Shown piece after piece: positions 1-12,197 of a DNA stretch of 64,000 nucleotides (within the stretch, counting starts at the first letter, position 1; every line of letters starts with the position of its first letter). The stretch is from Adiantum capillus-veneris (taxonomy: Eukaryota; Streptophyta; Polypodiopsida; Polypodiales; Pteridaceae). The translations under genes were made by a program, and so were the position numbers. The DNA is taken from assembly GCA_014529385.2 (NCBI GenBank), contig CM043953.1, forward strand, positions 99,931,342 through 99,995,341. Reading direction: 5' to 3'. The notes below the pieces were generated by a model. The model searched no databases and was not told the origin of the DNA. It was given only the letters and a program-made list of their open reading frames with translations.

Positions 1-597
1 TTAGACCCTTGGCTACACTTGCCCACAATTCCCCTCTCTATTCTCTCCTTGAGCTTTCACCCACCAATTTCCTCCCTTATTTTTCCAATTAAAATCCCAA
101 GATAGAGGTTTGGATTGTGAAACATGCCATATTACCATCATTCTATCCATAGTTTATGAATCATCTCTAAGTGCTTCCAACACAAAGCACTTTGACTTTA
201 CTTCACTTGTCCTTGGGTTTTCTTCTCAAGAACACCTTAATGGTAGAGAGCAAGAGTGCTCTCCCGTGTTAGAAAAAACCCGGGGTACAATGTATTTTAA
301 TCGACTAAAATCATAAAATCTCGGTTAGATTTTGAGCTTGCCTTGAAGAAAACTGGCAAACTTACACAAGTTTTAGTGTAAATACTGGCAAAAGCTTCAA
401 ATTTTGAGCTAAAAATCGGTAGGATTTCAAGTTTGCCCTTATTTTTTTCGATTAGGAAAAACATATTTTTCTAGCACTGGTGCTCTCTTGAAAATAGAAA
501 TTCACTATCTAAGCATGTGACATTTATTGCCTATTGTTGTTGAGATTGAGGACTCTCTTAATTGATATCATCCCACCTATTTCAAAAAATTGTAGAT
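1..597. other. Non-genic DNA with an inverted copy of a local repeat
   Basis: No gene is recognisable here. About 245-480 reads, in reverse complement, like the two direct repeat units near 3120-3320 and 3660-3860. Shared elements are a 'tttgcactaaaacttg'-type core, a 'ttttcttcaaggaaagctt'-type core and a closing run of C/G before a T tract. The resemblance was judged by eye and is diverged. Confidence 0.5.
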
Positions 598-930
598 ATT
601 TCATGGGATGGTTGAATTTTATAGAAAATTCATTGAGGATTACACCAAAATTGTGGTGCCTATGAGTGACCAATCAAAGTTCAAGAAATGAGCTTTTACT
701 ACAAGAAATAATAGTAATGTACCTATGATAATCTCAAGGTACTTCACCCACTTTTCCAATACTAGCCATTTATACCCTCATTCATGAGTGGTGGAGGCTA
801 CTTTTGGTAATAGAATAGTTGGGCTAAGGCTATTATAAGATGGTAGACCCTTGGCTTTTGTAGCAAAAAGTTGGATTAAGCTCAAAGTCAATACTTTGCA
901 TTTGAAAGGGGTCCCATGCATTTTACAAAT
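598..930 (+). pseudogene. Decayed Ty3/gypsy reverse transcriptase / RNase H scrap
   Basis: The + strand frame starting near 604 reads GMVEFYRKFIEDYTKIVVPM, which matches the RT-RNase H connection of plant Ty3/gypsy pol (consensus 'FLG-hydrophobic-FYR+FI-D-(S/T)KI..P'). It is followed at about 793-860 by a frame containing a DGRPLAFVAKS-like segment, the RNase H 'DGRP(I/V)AF.S+' motif. Stops and frame changes interrupt it throughout, so this is a fossil. The family assignment rests on these two motifs only. Confidence 0.5.
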
Positions 931-1589
931 GAGGGATGCCACTTCCCTGTTATGCAATATGGGTGGTGTTTGACAACTAGAACATCCATGTTTGATCAAA
1001 GGACCATCAAGCATTCACTAATAAAACCTCACGGTTATATATTCTTCAAGAGTACGAGAGCCGATATAATGTAGTAATTGATGCCCTTTGTACGCTACCA
1101 ATTATTAAGTCTCTACACCTCTCAAAATTGAGGAAGTGAGTTGGTAGACTCTTTAAAGGCAAAATGTAAGAAGTGGGAAGTACAACTAATAAGAGGGATC
1201 TATTGTAGTGCTAATGAAAAGCACTGCACACACAATTTTCTATCATGAGTGATAAACTAAGTTGATGAAAACATTTTTCTAGTGATAATGGATACTTGCT
1301 ACAGAATGTTACTATGAGCCAAACCTTAGGTAGAGAATCCTTTATGAACATCACAATAGTCCAAGTGGTGATTGCCCTCATATTGGAAGACCTACACACC
1401 GATACAAAGGCAACTTCTCTAGCTAGGATTGCACAAGAATGTTCAAGGTTATGTTTTGCATTGACAAACACCCACTTAAACAAGGCAAATCACCTCAATC
1501 TAGGTAGGCCCTTATAGCCATCTTTGAGATCCTTGGTGCTAAATGAAGAGGCTCTATGGGTTGCATTATAGGTCTTCCTACTAACCACC

Positions 1590-1760
1590 TGGACATGATT
1601 CCATTTGGATTGACTTTGACCTTCTTACAAAGGTGTATATGTGTATAGCATGAACAATGTTCAATTTGGGGAGCATTTGTGCTCTCAAGAATTGTTAGAA
1701 AGTCCTAGGAAGGTCCTTGATTATCTTTTGAGCCTTATAAATTGAACTTGAAGGACTTCC
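1590..1760 (+). pseudogene. Second decayed Ty3/gypsy RT scrap
   Basis: Around 1600-1632 a + frame reads PFGLTLTFLQR, resembling the RT motif [13 protein letters not shown]. Around 1690-1745 there are echoes of the 'L..VL..L' helix and of a 'FLGH'-like end. The order relative to the scrap at 598 is not that of an intact pol (this motif belongs upstream of it), so the two are either different insertions or rearranged pieces. Confidence 0.35.
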
Positions 1761-2898
1761 TTGGCCACTCTATGTAGCCGTCAACTGTCTTGTAAGACAG
1801 ATTGTGTAGCTTTTGGCAACACTCAATCAATGCATTCTGTTCCCATGTTGAGTTTGATTTTCCTTATAGATCCATGTGTTGGGAAGCACTACTACATGTG
1901 GCAAAAAGTTTATGTTGCAATGAGATTTTCATGGTTTTTAGCCTTTGTGCATGTCTTTGCCTTTGCAATCCTACTAATTTTTGTTTGCACAAGTAGAGTT
2001 ATAGCTGACCTAGAAGTTTTTATATAAGGGTTATAGATTGTTGCATGGACAAATCTCTTTGACAATCTGTACACTAGGAAAAGAGGAATATAAGGCTTTA
2101 GAAGAATACTTCTCCTAGTTTATGGAGATATTATTATTGGCATTAGTAAGCCTAGTAGCAAATAGAAAACATTTTTTCCCCCTGTTGAGTGAAAGTAGAA
2201 CATTCATCGGGGTCCATTAAACAAAAATTGTAGCTGGGAGACATGTGAGTTAGTTGTTGACACTCGATGAGTTTGCCCATTCATTACTATGTCGATGAAG
2301 GGGGGAGCACTTGTCAATTGAAGACCAAGTGGATTTTGGTGATGCAAAGTTTCAAAACAAGATAGGATGAATAGACAGAGCACTTAGTAGATCATCTATG
2401 TCTATATTCTATATTCTATATTATCTATATTATAGTTTATATCCATATCTATATTTATAAATAATGGAGCTTAAAATTTTCAAGGAAGGAGAGATCCTCC
2501 ATGTGTCACACTTGGTTCATTCCAAAGAAAACCTTAAGAAATATTTAATTTGAAATGCAAAAGTGAAGCGTAAGTTCTAAATGGTAGAAAATGAAAAGAA
2601 TTATGAGTTTTGAGTTTGATATGGGAATGTAAAGTCAAAAAACTTACTATTCCATCTATTTTTATAATATTTATAGTCTTTGGAAGGCCATGGAGTTTCA
2701 CTCCAACCCTTAAATTACTTTTGTTTTTGAAAGCCTTTTGAAGGGTGGTTCTTCTTTGCATTTTGAAGGCCATAGAGAACTCCCTTCCACGTGTTTCCCA
2801 ATGAATCTCTCTTTGTACGCTTGCACGGACCTTCCATGTTGTAAATGGTGTTCGACCTTGGCGCTTGAAGCTAAAACAGCTACATGCATACGCTCATG

Positions 2899-2900
<2 letters not shown>
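1761..2900. other. Non-genic stretch
   Basis: No coding region is supported. The short open frames have no recognisable motif and no splice context. The only visible pattern is an AT-rich tract near 2400-2460 made of imperfect 'tctatatt' units. Confidence 0.5.

Positions 2901-2901
<1 letters not shown>

Positions 2902-2970
<69 letters not shown>
2902..2970. repeat. Compound (GT)n(GA)n microsatellite
   Basis: A GT run at about 2902-2937 passes directly into a GA run at 2941-2970. It is the first of at least five compound GT-then-GA loci within 4 kb, always in this order on the + strand. Confidence 0.95.
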
Positions 2971-2971
<1 letters not shown>

Positions 2972-3475
2972 GTTGCCTTTGTGTGTGTATGAGAGACAAA
3001 GTCGATGTGCCATTCATTGAGGTGTTGGAGCGTTGCACAAAGTCTTCCACATTTTCATTGCATTAATAAACTGTAGCAAGCTCGATGATTCAACAATGAG
3101 AGTCCAACGATTTGTTGTCCTCGTTTTTTTGCGAACAATGGAAATAAATAAGAGCACAATAGAAAGTTTTCTGGGTTATAGGTCAAAGTGTGAAGAATTG
3201 TCTGTGTTTACACCAAAACTTGCAAAATTATTCCAGTTTTCTTTGAGCCATTCTTGGAATATAGCTTGGATGTTGTAATTTTATCTAATTAAAAATACAC
3301 TATACCTCGATTTTTTGTGAACATTGGTTTCAAATAGCCCCAAAATTGAATTAACGAATATAGAAGAGTTGAAGCTCGATACATCCATAGTGACTCTCTT
3401 GCCACCCTAAGGACAAGCTATGCAAAGAGAAGAAGGATGCCCCTTTTATATTTGTTACACCTTCACGTGGGGCAC

Positions 3476-3480
<5 letters not shown>

Positions 3481-3526
<46 letters not shown>

Positions 3527-3544
3527 AGTTAGTTAGTTAGTTAG
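3481..3544. repeat. (AG)22 followed by (TTAG)5 microsatellite
   Basis: AG dinucleotides at 3481-3524 pass into a TTAG tetranucleotide run at 3525-3544. Confidence 0.95.
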
Positions 3545-4154
3545 TTTCTCCAACAATCTCCCAACCCTCCAAAAGCCATTACATATGGTTTCAAGGAAAA
3601 AGGGAGTTAGCTCTACGACAAGAAACACTTTATTGACCTAGAACATTTTTCCTAATCGAACTAAATTGATAAACACATGGGTCACATATAACAAGCTTTT
3701 GTAAAATTTTGGTCAAAATTTGAAGCATTGTCGGTATTTGCACTAAAACTTGAAAAACTTTTTGAGTTTTCTTCAAGGAAAGCTTGAAATCTGGTAGGTT
3801 TTGCAATTTTAGCTAGTTAAAAACACACTAACCCCGTATTTTTGTGGGGCGATCAATTTTAAAATGTGCATCGTATCATGTGAGTTAACTAGAGAGGATT
3901 ACTAATAGTTCAAAATGTATACTTTTATGTATACATTATAGGGAGGTGGGATACTTTAAACAACCCGACAATGTAGATATTACAAACATAGGTCTCCAAA
4001 AGCCCCAAAATAGAAGGGCATGACAAACATTGAAAAGTTGGATTCTCAGTACATCCATGGTCACTCTCTTGCCACCTCAAGCATATGCTATGCACAAAGA
4101 GGAGAGGTTCACCTATGTGTGGAGCACCGAGAGAGGCATGAGAGTGAGAGTGAG

Positions 4155-4176
4155 ATATATATATATATATATATAT
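4155..4176. repeat. (AT)n microsatellite
   Basis: An alternating AT run of about 22 bases, flanked by GA-rich sequence. Confidence 0.9.
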
Positions 4177-4290
4177 TTCCTGGTAACTTGATAGCCATCG
4201 AAAACCAACCACATACCATTTTAGGAAAAAAGGGAGTTCATAATTCTACAATGAGAAATGCTTTATTTACCTAGCACTCACTACTTTGGC

Positions 4291-5140
4291 CTTCAATAGT
4301 GCATTAATTAAAAAAAGGGCCGGTGTTGGAGTTTGTAGACATGCTAGCCTTGCGAGGGAAAGACTATGGAAAGCCAAAGATGAAGTATCCTAATACACAT
4401 TGATAGAGTCTTGATTATAGCTTCAAGGACGTGAGGTTGCAAACAACAAAGGAGATGAAATTGTTGTGGTAGATTGAAATGATTACACTATTGGCTATCA
4501 TGGTCATATTTTTTAGCATAACCAAAGCAAAGGGTGGTTCACTTAAGGGAAATGAGTCATAGCCTATGAGCTCAAAGACAAGAGGGGGTTCAATAGCCCT
4601 TGATTACTCAAAGACATGTTCTAGCACTTAGGGGTGTTTCCTATGTGGTTTGGCCAACCTTATCCGGCCAAGAAGACTCACCTTAAGAGTCGGGCTACCT
4701 CCACCTATGGGGGTTGGGTGTATGTAATGTGATTTCAAGTTCTCCAAAAAGAGGAAGGGTGGTCCACTTAAGGGAAATGCGAATTGTTGGACTTATGAGC
4801 TTAGGTGGTTATTACCACCAGAACTTGGATATCCAAATAAAGATGTCAACAAAAAAATTGTAAGCTTTGGGCCTACAACTTTCTTTAGGCACATACTCTT
4901 GCATTTCTTCTATAGAACCAAAATGTGATTTATCAGATATGCTTTTTATCATAGAACTCTTGAAAATTTCTTGCGCAAAGAGGCATTGATGGCTTTGATA
5001 CCTTTATGTAATTGAGACTTTTTTTACTTTACTGAAGAAGAAATCTTATCATTTCCCAACAAGGATCAATTGTCACAATTGTAGGTACATGTACATTTTT
5101 GTAGAGACGATTTGTATGAAATGCTTCCAATTACAATTCC
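4291..5140. other. Non-genic stretch
   Basis: No gene is supported. A short segment ('agggtggt-cacttaaggga' type) occurs twice, near 4533 and 4756, each followed by an 'atgagct' string. This is the only internal structure seen. Confidence 0.45.
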
Positions 5141-5142
5141 AT

Positions 5143-5143
5143 A

Positions 5144-5184
<41 letters not shown>

Positions 5185-5186
5185 GG
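5143..5186. repeat. Compound (GT)n(GA)n microsatellite
   Basis: GT at 5143-5162 followed by GA at 5163-5186. Confidence 0.95.
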
Positions 5187-5366
5187 GAGAAGAGAGCGAG
5201 CTAATAATGAGTCTTCAATTCAAAACTGAGAGGGGGAAAATAGAGATAATTAAGAGAGAAAGGAATAAGCAAACTTTTTAGATCGTTGGAGGCAATCCTA
5301 CTACCCAACAAGTATTGAATACGAGAGTTCATGAGAGACAAAGTGAGAGTATGTGAGTGTAATAAA

Positions 5367-5475
5367 TTTTAACGCCATAGAAACAATCTCGAGTGAGGTC
5401 TTAAACTCAAGACCTCATATTCAAGAGGGAATTGTGATGGACCAATTAGAAAGGTTATTTCAGTACCCTCTTCTT

Positions 5476-5478
<3 letters not shown>
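5367..5478 (-). repeat. SINE-like unit, copy 1
   Basis: This is the first of three ~110-bp copies in tandem (others 5521-5632 and 5733-5836), with a 3' scrap at 6482-6509. Read on the minus strand, each starts with an 'AATTGG' string and has, about 35 nt later, a segment fitting the pol III B box GWTCRANNC ('GTTCAAGAC' in copies 2 and 3; 'GTTTAAGAC' here). Each ends in a T-rich '...TAAAACTTC' segment that passes into a (TC)n tract. A tRNA-derived SINE with a simple-repeat tail is an inference; no A box is convincing. Confidence 0.4.
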
Positions 5479-5884
<406 letters not shown>

Positions 5885-5978
5885 TGTAGTTCCTTTTGGG
5901 TTTTCATTTGCCCATAGGAAGAGAAAGATTGATGGAGGGTGAGAAAGGGTAACTGGAGGGTCGAACACCAACATGGAT

Positions 5979-6043
<65 letters not shown>

Positions 6044-6295
6044 AGATTGAGATTTTATTATCATCCTCAGGTGTCAAATATGCCCTACGGGACCAAAGTT
6101 ACATGTGATGTAGTATGTGTGTGGCTGATGAGTGACTCTCAATCCTCCAAAATTGTGGTGATGTGAGTTACAATGGAGAGCCCACATCGTGGTTGGGAGA
6201 GGAAAGTGTGTAGGTCTAAGTCATGGTTAAAAATGTGAGGGAAGCAAGTTCCGATGTGACCAAAAGTTGAGGGCACTCTAGTAGTGTGTGGTACT

Positions 6296-6382
<87 letters not shown>

Positions 6383-6426
6383 AGAAGAAAATTCCAACTC
6401 ACATTCTAATAGACATCAACGATTCA

Positions 6427-6458
<32 letters not shown>

Positions 6459-6508
6459 AGAAGAAGAAGAAGATGAAGAAGAAAGTTTTAACATCGTAGG
6501 AAACTATG

Positions 6509-6561
<53 letters not shown>

Positions 6562-6650
6562 GGAGGGGGGAGAAGAGAATTTTTATTGTCAAAAGAACAA
6601 TCCAAACCAATACAACAAGTCTAGATCTAAAGGGGGGGGGGGGGGGGGGG

Positions 6651-6695
<45 letters not shown>

Positions 6696-6718
6696 GTCAT
6701 CTTCATGAAGTTATTACA

Positions 6719-8263
6719 CATCCATTGCAGTCGCCCGTGGCGAAAATCTCGCTAGCATCACAAGCTTCCTCCTTAGTCTCAATACTGGCCTTTCACGGTC
6801 CTTGAAATTGGATGTGGTCGACCCTATCAATGACTACAAGAGATGCCTCGAGAAGAATTTTAGTATGTTGTCGCATCACACACGCACACTTTTTTTTTCT
6901 TTGTAATGTCTCACACACCACACACATTTTTTTTGGGATATAATTTACAAGTGGAAAACCTTCAAGCAAGGAAAACCCACAAAGAAGAAGAGATACAAAA
7001 GGTGGAGCATCATGAGGCTACAAAGGCTAAAAACAGTCAAAGTAAATCCTATAGGCATCAAGAGTAATGTTCCCAGCATCATAGGCAAAATGTAGCGCTT
7101 GACCAACGACAATTTGAAGTAGGGAAATGGGTCACTGCCTTGAAACAATCAAGAGGTTGCAATGGTGCCAAATAGCCCACACAACCCAAAATCTAACCCA
7201 ACCAAAAAGAAACACAAATTGAAACTACGCGGAGGACTGAAGCATTTCAAAAATCCAAAATCATATGTGAGAAGTGCTGAAAGGAAAACGTAGTCAAAGA
7301 GCAACTGACGCCTGTTGAATGAAGGATCTGGAGTAGCGACATCCCCACAATAAGTGTGGCACAATCTCCTCAGCTTCATGACATTTGAGACAACGAGAAG
7401 GCGCAATAAGCTATGCATGCAATATGCTGCTAACATGTAGAGATCCCACCAAGAAACGCCACAAGAATATATGTTCCTTCAGAGGGAGATGACTCTGCCA
7501 AATGCTAGACAATGTTCGTTTCCACCATAAAGATGACTTGGAGAGAGACCACAACTACTTATCATGATGCACAATCCATGCCTCAGAATGCAAGAGGGCA
7601 TAAACATTGCCGATTGAAATGCATTCTAGGCTGGTATCAGCAAGATTCCAATCAGAGTGGCGGGAGTTCACATTCAAAGGAGGAATAGGTGAGAGATCAT
7701 CAAGCATCCTTCGAATCTCTTGCCAAAGAGAAAGAATAATGGAGTCCCAATCAAAACCAAGACGCCACATCAGAAACAAAATAACATGTCCCATGTCGTC
7801 CACCACTTAATGTACTTGGCATATTCCTTTTTGAGAAAGAAAATATGCTTGGCGAGGAGACCATTGGAGCAATGTCAAAGAGAAAGCCTCGCTCGAGTGT
7901 AGGCTCTTGGATCAAAGGGAATTGTCGAGCGAGGATTGACGACCATGCCATTACAAATGCGAGGTGATTATGATAACCTTCCAATCAACAATGATATATG
8001 AAGTAAAAATACAGCCAAGAATGTGGCCATCAAGCTTCCCAAAAATGACTTATAAATATATTGGCCAATGACCAAAGGATGGTGTGATAATATGGGCACA
8101 CAAATGTGATACCATGGTGTCCAGGGTTGTTGCTGCTCCACCAAGACTGGCAATAGCGTAGCTTTTTGAGCCAGAACATGAAATTGCAAATCCATAATAT
8201 TCAGCCCTCCAAGGCGCTTGGGAGGACACAACTTGTCCATACACAACAACCGAAGACCCTTCC
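6719..8263 (+). repeat. Duplicated segment: exon-1 tail plus LINE 3' end (copy of 9785-11337)
   Basis: The segment is collinear with 9785-11337, offset by 3066 bp at its start. It opens in mid-exon ('catccattgcagtcgccc' against 'catccactgcagtcgccc'). It carries the last ~144 bp of the PsbP-protein exon 1 (to about 6863), the start of intron 1 with its CACA/T tract, and the zinc-binding C-terminal part of a minus-strand LINE. Homology ends at '...agacccttcc' in both copies. The exon-final G is replaced by A although the GT donor remains. There is no start codon and no transit peptide, so this is a pseudo-exon. Confidence 0.85.
6925..8263 (-). pseudogene. LINE ORF2 C-terminal fragment (copy inside the duplication)
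   Basis: Minus-strand frames give fragments corresponding to the plant LINE C-terminus, including the RT-associated zinc-binding region with a C..C..H-like segment at about 7321-7420 (LCHTYCGDVATPDPSF). A T tract at 6927-6936 on + corresponds to the LINE 3' A tail. It is the same sequence as the LINE fragment at 10009-12040 but more truncated, and it is broken by several frameshifts. Confidence 0.6.
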
Positions 8264-9531
8264 GCAACTTTCCAGACCTCCTCCACACTTTCCATCACTC
8301 ACAGTCCCGTTGATTCTTTAGTGAGCAACTGAGGACAATCTCTATCCTTGGTGAAAGGGATGTTATGAGACTGGGCACCCTCCTGTTGCATGTGGTTAAT
8401 TGCAATTGGGATAAGTGGTTTAATGGTTAATTATGTGCTATCTATTTGAATTTTACTAACAGTGAGTGCATGATGGTTTGTAGATTGGAACTCTGGGAGT
8501 TGATGAGGAGGCGCCGGTAAAAAATAATTCTCTCAGTCATTTTATCCTAACATAGTATTTGAGATCTTTTATCAATAAGCCACTATGGCTTCTTTGTAAA
8601 TAGGACACTGAGAACTCACGCTAAGAGGGTCGTGCAATAAGTAGTGTCTACCACTCATAACTAAAGTGTAAAAGAGGAGCCTCTAATTTTAGGCACCAAT
8701 AATAAATCAAAATATTAAATACCAAACTCCACAAGAGAGGTGCAGTAGAGTTCGGGGCTATGAGTTTAAGCCTTTCGTGTGTAGATGCTCTCAATTTTCC
8801 ATCTCCCCTCTCTTAAGCTATTTCGTGTTTGTTGTGTACTCCCTAATTAAGTTTACATCTTCTCTTCCATGTTCTTACACCCTCTTACAACTTGTCTTTG
8901 TCAATTCTATGCTCTTAGAGTGTGTGTGTGTCATAGTCTAGATGTGTGTGAGTACTTGGTAATTGGAAGGGATGGTGAAATGTTGATAAGCAAAATTGGG
9001 AATTGGAAGCAAGCTACCGTTCTCCCTATCTCCCCTTCCAACATTGTCAAAGAGGTTGACTGTGCAGAGGGACTTTCCTAATAAAAGATGAAGAAGAAAA
9101 ATGAAAGAGGAAGGGGAAAATTTGCCAAATGGGTTGAATGTAGTATGTGGATAGGGACTTTCGTGACAAAAGATGAATGTTCTCTTGACTGAGCTTGAAA
9201 AAACAAAGATATTTTCTAATGCAAAGCGTTTTGAATCTTTGGCCATCAATATACCAATGGCAACAAGAAGTAGACATCAATTACAATACCCCTACCCATT
9301 GATGCACATAGAGTAACTATTGTCGTTGAACATACTAATGTTAACCACCAAGTCACAATGGCTCACATAATACGATTCCTAGTTGATGCCTCTTTTAGAA
9401 GAGTAGGAAGGAAAAAGGTTTACCATCATAAGTTTGCCATGTGGCATTACTCAACAAGAATTATCCAATGGTCCACAATGCTTCAACATTTGGAAATTGG
9501 TCCTGAGAGTTATCCAATGTATGATTGAAAA
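8264..9531. other. Presumed upstream region of the PsbP-domain gene, no gene seen
   Basis: No coding region is supported. This is the 5' flank of the intact exon 1 and should hold its promoter. I see no single convincing TATA box, so none is called. Confidence 0.4.
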
Positions 9532-9928
9532 ATGGCAGTTTGCAATTTGCTGGGCAGCAATTTTGTTGTGCCTGCTTCCCCTAACCTTGACAACGCCACC
9601 CGAGCCAACAGCAGCAGGAGCACCCACATTTCCGTATCTGCAGGTAAAGCCGTGCATTCTATTAGGGCGTCTTCACATGGCTCCTCGGGCGAGACAGAAG
9701 GGCGACAAGGTGACATTGCAGCTGCGGCAGACGTCCCCTTGGCCGTTGCCTCTCTTAGTCGGCGTGCTTTACTTGGTCTCTCCACATCCACTGCAGTCGC
9801 CCTTGGCGGAAATCTCGCTGGCATCACAAGCTTCCTCCTCAGTCTCAATACTGGCCTTTCACGGTCCTTGAAACTGGATGTGGTCTACCCTATCAATGGC
9901 TACAAGAGATGCCTCGAGAAGAATTTTG
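9532..9928 (+). CDS. PsbP-domain protein, thylakoid lumen type: exon 1
   Basis: Exon 1 codes for 132 residues plus one base. The start ATG sits in a good plant context (A at -3, G at +4) with an in-frame TGA two codons upstream. Residues 1-70 are rich in Ser/Ala/Arg and poor in acids, as in a chloroplast transit peptide. SRRALLGLSTSTAVALGGNLAG at 76-97 is a twin-arginine, Tat-type lumen signal. The mature part begins near residue 105 and ends YKRCLEKNF. The donor is G/GTACGT at 9928/9929. Joined to exon 2 the frame continues in phase into a recognisable PsbP domain. From memory it is closest to the plant PPD subfamily with 'FEF(I/L)YP..WVGDQ' (PPD7-like); these are lumenal relatives of the PSII oxygen-evolving subunit PsbP, and the exact function is uncertain. 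Part of this exon is duplicated at 6719. Confidence 0.85.
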
Positions 9929-10008
9929 GTACGTTGTCGCAACACACAAGCACACACACACACTTTTTCTTTCTTCCTAATGTCGCACACACCACACTCA
10001 CTTTTTTT

Positions 10009-12040
10009 TGTAAATCTTCTTGATATAATGTACAAGTGGGAAACCTTCAAGCAAGGAAAACCCACAAAGAAGAAGAGATACAGCATCATGAGGCTCCGAA
10101 GGCTAAAAACAGACAAAGTAAATCCTTTAGGCATCGAGAGTAATGTCCCCAGCATCATAGGCAAATATAGCGCTTGACCAAGCGACAATTTGAAGTAGGG
10201 AAATGGGTCACTGCCTTGAAACATCAAGAGGTTGCAATGGTGCCAAATGACCCACACAACCCAAAATCTGACCGAACCAAAAAGGAACACAAATTGAGAC
10301 TGCGGGAACTGAAGCATCCAAAAAATCCAAAATCGTCTGTGAGAAGTGTCGAAAGGAAAATGGAGTTGAAGAACAACTGACACCTGTCGAATGAGGGATC
10401 TGGAATAGCGACATCCCCACAATAAGTGTGGCACAGTCTCCTCGGCTTCATGACATCTGACAAATAACGAGAAGGCACAATATGCTGTGCATGCAATATG
10501 CTGCCAACAGGTAGAGCTCCCACAAGCAACGCCACAAGAATATACGTTCCTTCAGATGGAGAAGTCTCTGCCAAATGCTAGACAATGTTCGTTTCCACCC
10601 TAAAGATGACTTGTAGAGAGACCACAACTGATTATCATGATGCACAATCCACGCATCAGATTGCAAGAGGGCATTAACATTGTCGACTGAAATGTATTCC
10701 AGGCTGGTATCAGCAAGATTCCAATCAGAGCGGCGGGAGTTCACATTCAAAGGAGGAATAGGTGAGAGATCATCAAGCATCCTTCGAATCTCCCGCCAAA
10801 GAGAAAGAATAATGGAGTCCCAATAAAAACCGAGACTCCGGATCAGAGAACGAAAATAACATGTTCCGTGTCGTCCACCACCTAATGTACTTGGCATATT
10901 TCTTTTTGAGAAAGAAAATATGCTTGGCGAGGAGACCGTTGGACCAATGTCAAAGAGAAAGCCTTGCTCCAGTGTAGGCTCTTCGATCGAAGGGAGTTGC
11001 CGAGAGAGGATTGACGACCATGCATTCCAAATGCGAGGTGATAACCTTCCAATCAACAATGAGAGATGAAGTGAAAGGACAGCCAGGAATGTTGTCATCA
11101 TCAAGCTTCCCAAAAATGACTTCCCAATATGTTGGCTGCCAATGACGAAAGGATGGTGTGATAATATGCGCACACAAATGTGATACCATAGTGTCTAGGG
11201 TTGTTGCGGCTCCACCGAGACTGGCAATAGCGTAGCTTTCCGAGCCAGAACATGACTTCGCAAATCCAAAATATTCAACCCTCCAATGCGCTTGGAAGAA
11301 CACAACTTGTCCATAGACAACAACCGGAGACCCTTCCTGGGAGGCGAGGTGTGCCAAAAATGCTCCAAAATACTAGACATAAGGGACTGCAAGCGCAACC
11401 GAGACCAAGATAACAAAGGTAAGTAAAACTGCACATAAGCCATGAGAATGCATTCGACTATCCTGAAATGCATATGTAGTGGCCAAGTAGACAATTACTT
11501 GGAATCTAGACATTGGAGAACCCAATCCATTTTCTACGCAGCTGGTGCATTCCAAGCGGGTGGATAACTCAAATGGTGAACTATGATGTGTGGAGGAACA
11601 ATCTCCCCTGCCCATAATAGCTTATGCTGATCATACTCCTTCAAAGGTAATAACTTGAGTTTATGAAAATTAACCTTGAGGCCCGTCTCCAATCCAAACA
11701 AGTGAAGAGTATGCATAATCTGCTCCACATCATCATAGTGATTGCGAGGCATAAATAAAGAGTCATATACATAAGCCTGGCCAACAAAGCGTTGCCCAGA
11801 TAGTAATGCTCGACAATGCAATCTACCAGTGGAAGTGAAGAAATTCAAATGCATAAAGTGGGGGTTAGTAGCGATCGCATAAAGCAAAGCATTGAGAGGA
11901 CATCCTTGCCTTACCGATTGTCTCAGAGGCCAAGAGCTTGTAAGAAACCCATCCAGCAATCCTGTGGAAGAGCTATGTGCACACAAGAAAAATACCACAC
12001 TGTAGAGCTTAGGCCCAAATCTCAACTATTCAAAGCCTAG
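10009..12040 (-). mobile_element. Degraded LINE (L1-type) fragment in intron 1
   Basis: On the minus strand, 11534-12025 carries RT sequence with the LINE motif RQGCPLNALLYAIA. The position of the catalytic FADD reads YVYD in QAYVYDSLFM, so the site is lost. 10448-11494 carries the connection and zinc-binding C-terminal region in several frames, including WKRTLSSIWQRLLHLKERIF. A T run at 10001-10008 on the + strand marks the 3' A tail, 80 bp into intron 1. It is 5'-truncated near 12040 (no endonuclease or ORF1). Its low-coordinate part was co-duplicated with the exon tail to 6719-8263. Confidence 0.75.
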
Positions 12041-12197
12041 CTTTGTTAGGACTTTGACTATTCTTGGTGAGGACACCTTGCGTGACTTGAAGAAATTCTC
12101 TCAACAAATTAGGGCTCTCCTTGAGAGCTATAACTCTTTTTTGGTAATTTTTAATAGCTGGATTTTTTAACCTTGCCCCTTGTGATAGGTGGGTGCC
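12041..12197. other. Spacer between LINE fragment and LTR
   Basis: Nothing is recognised in this stretch. Confidence 0.4.

Larger units (their letters stand above)
3120..4290 (+). repeat. Two diverged direct copies of a ~540-bp unit
   Basis: The block at about 3120-3650 is repeated at about 3660-4290. Matching landmarks in order are a 'ttgcaaaatt' core, a 'caaaagccccaaaat'-like segment, 'tacatccat-gt-actctcttgccacc', an 'agctatgca-aaagag' segment, a simple-repeat tract, and a terminal 'aaaaagggagtt' plus 'tttatt-acctagcac'. The first copy contains an (AG)n-(TTAG)n tract at 3481-3544 where the second has an (AT)n tract at 4155-4176. An inverted relative lies at about 245-480. The family is not recognised and no coding potential is seen. 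Confidence 0.6.

Noticed and set aside
6286-6624. Open frames of Arg-Glu or Ser-Leu repeats
   Set aside because: They are translations of (GA)n/(CT)n microsatellites; there is no gene structure.
9434-9871. Overlapping open frames on both strands across exon 1
   Set aside because: Shadows of the PsbP-protein exon; only the 9532 frame gives a transit peptide, Tat signal and phase-matched continuation.
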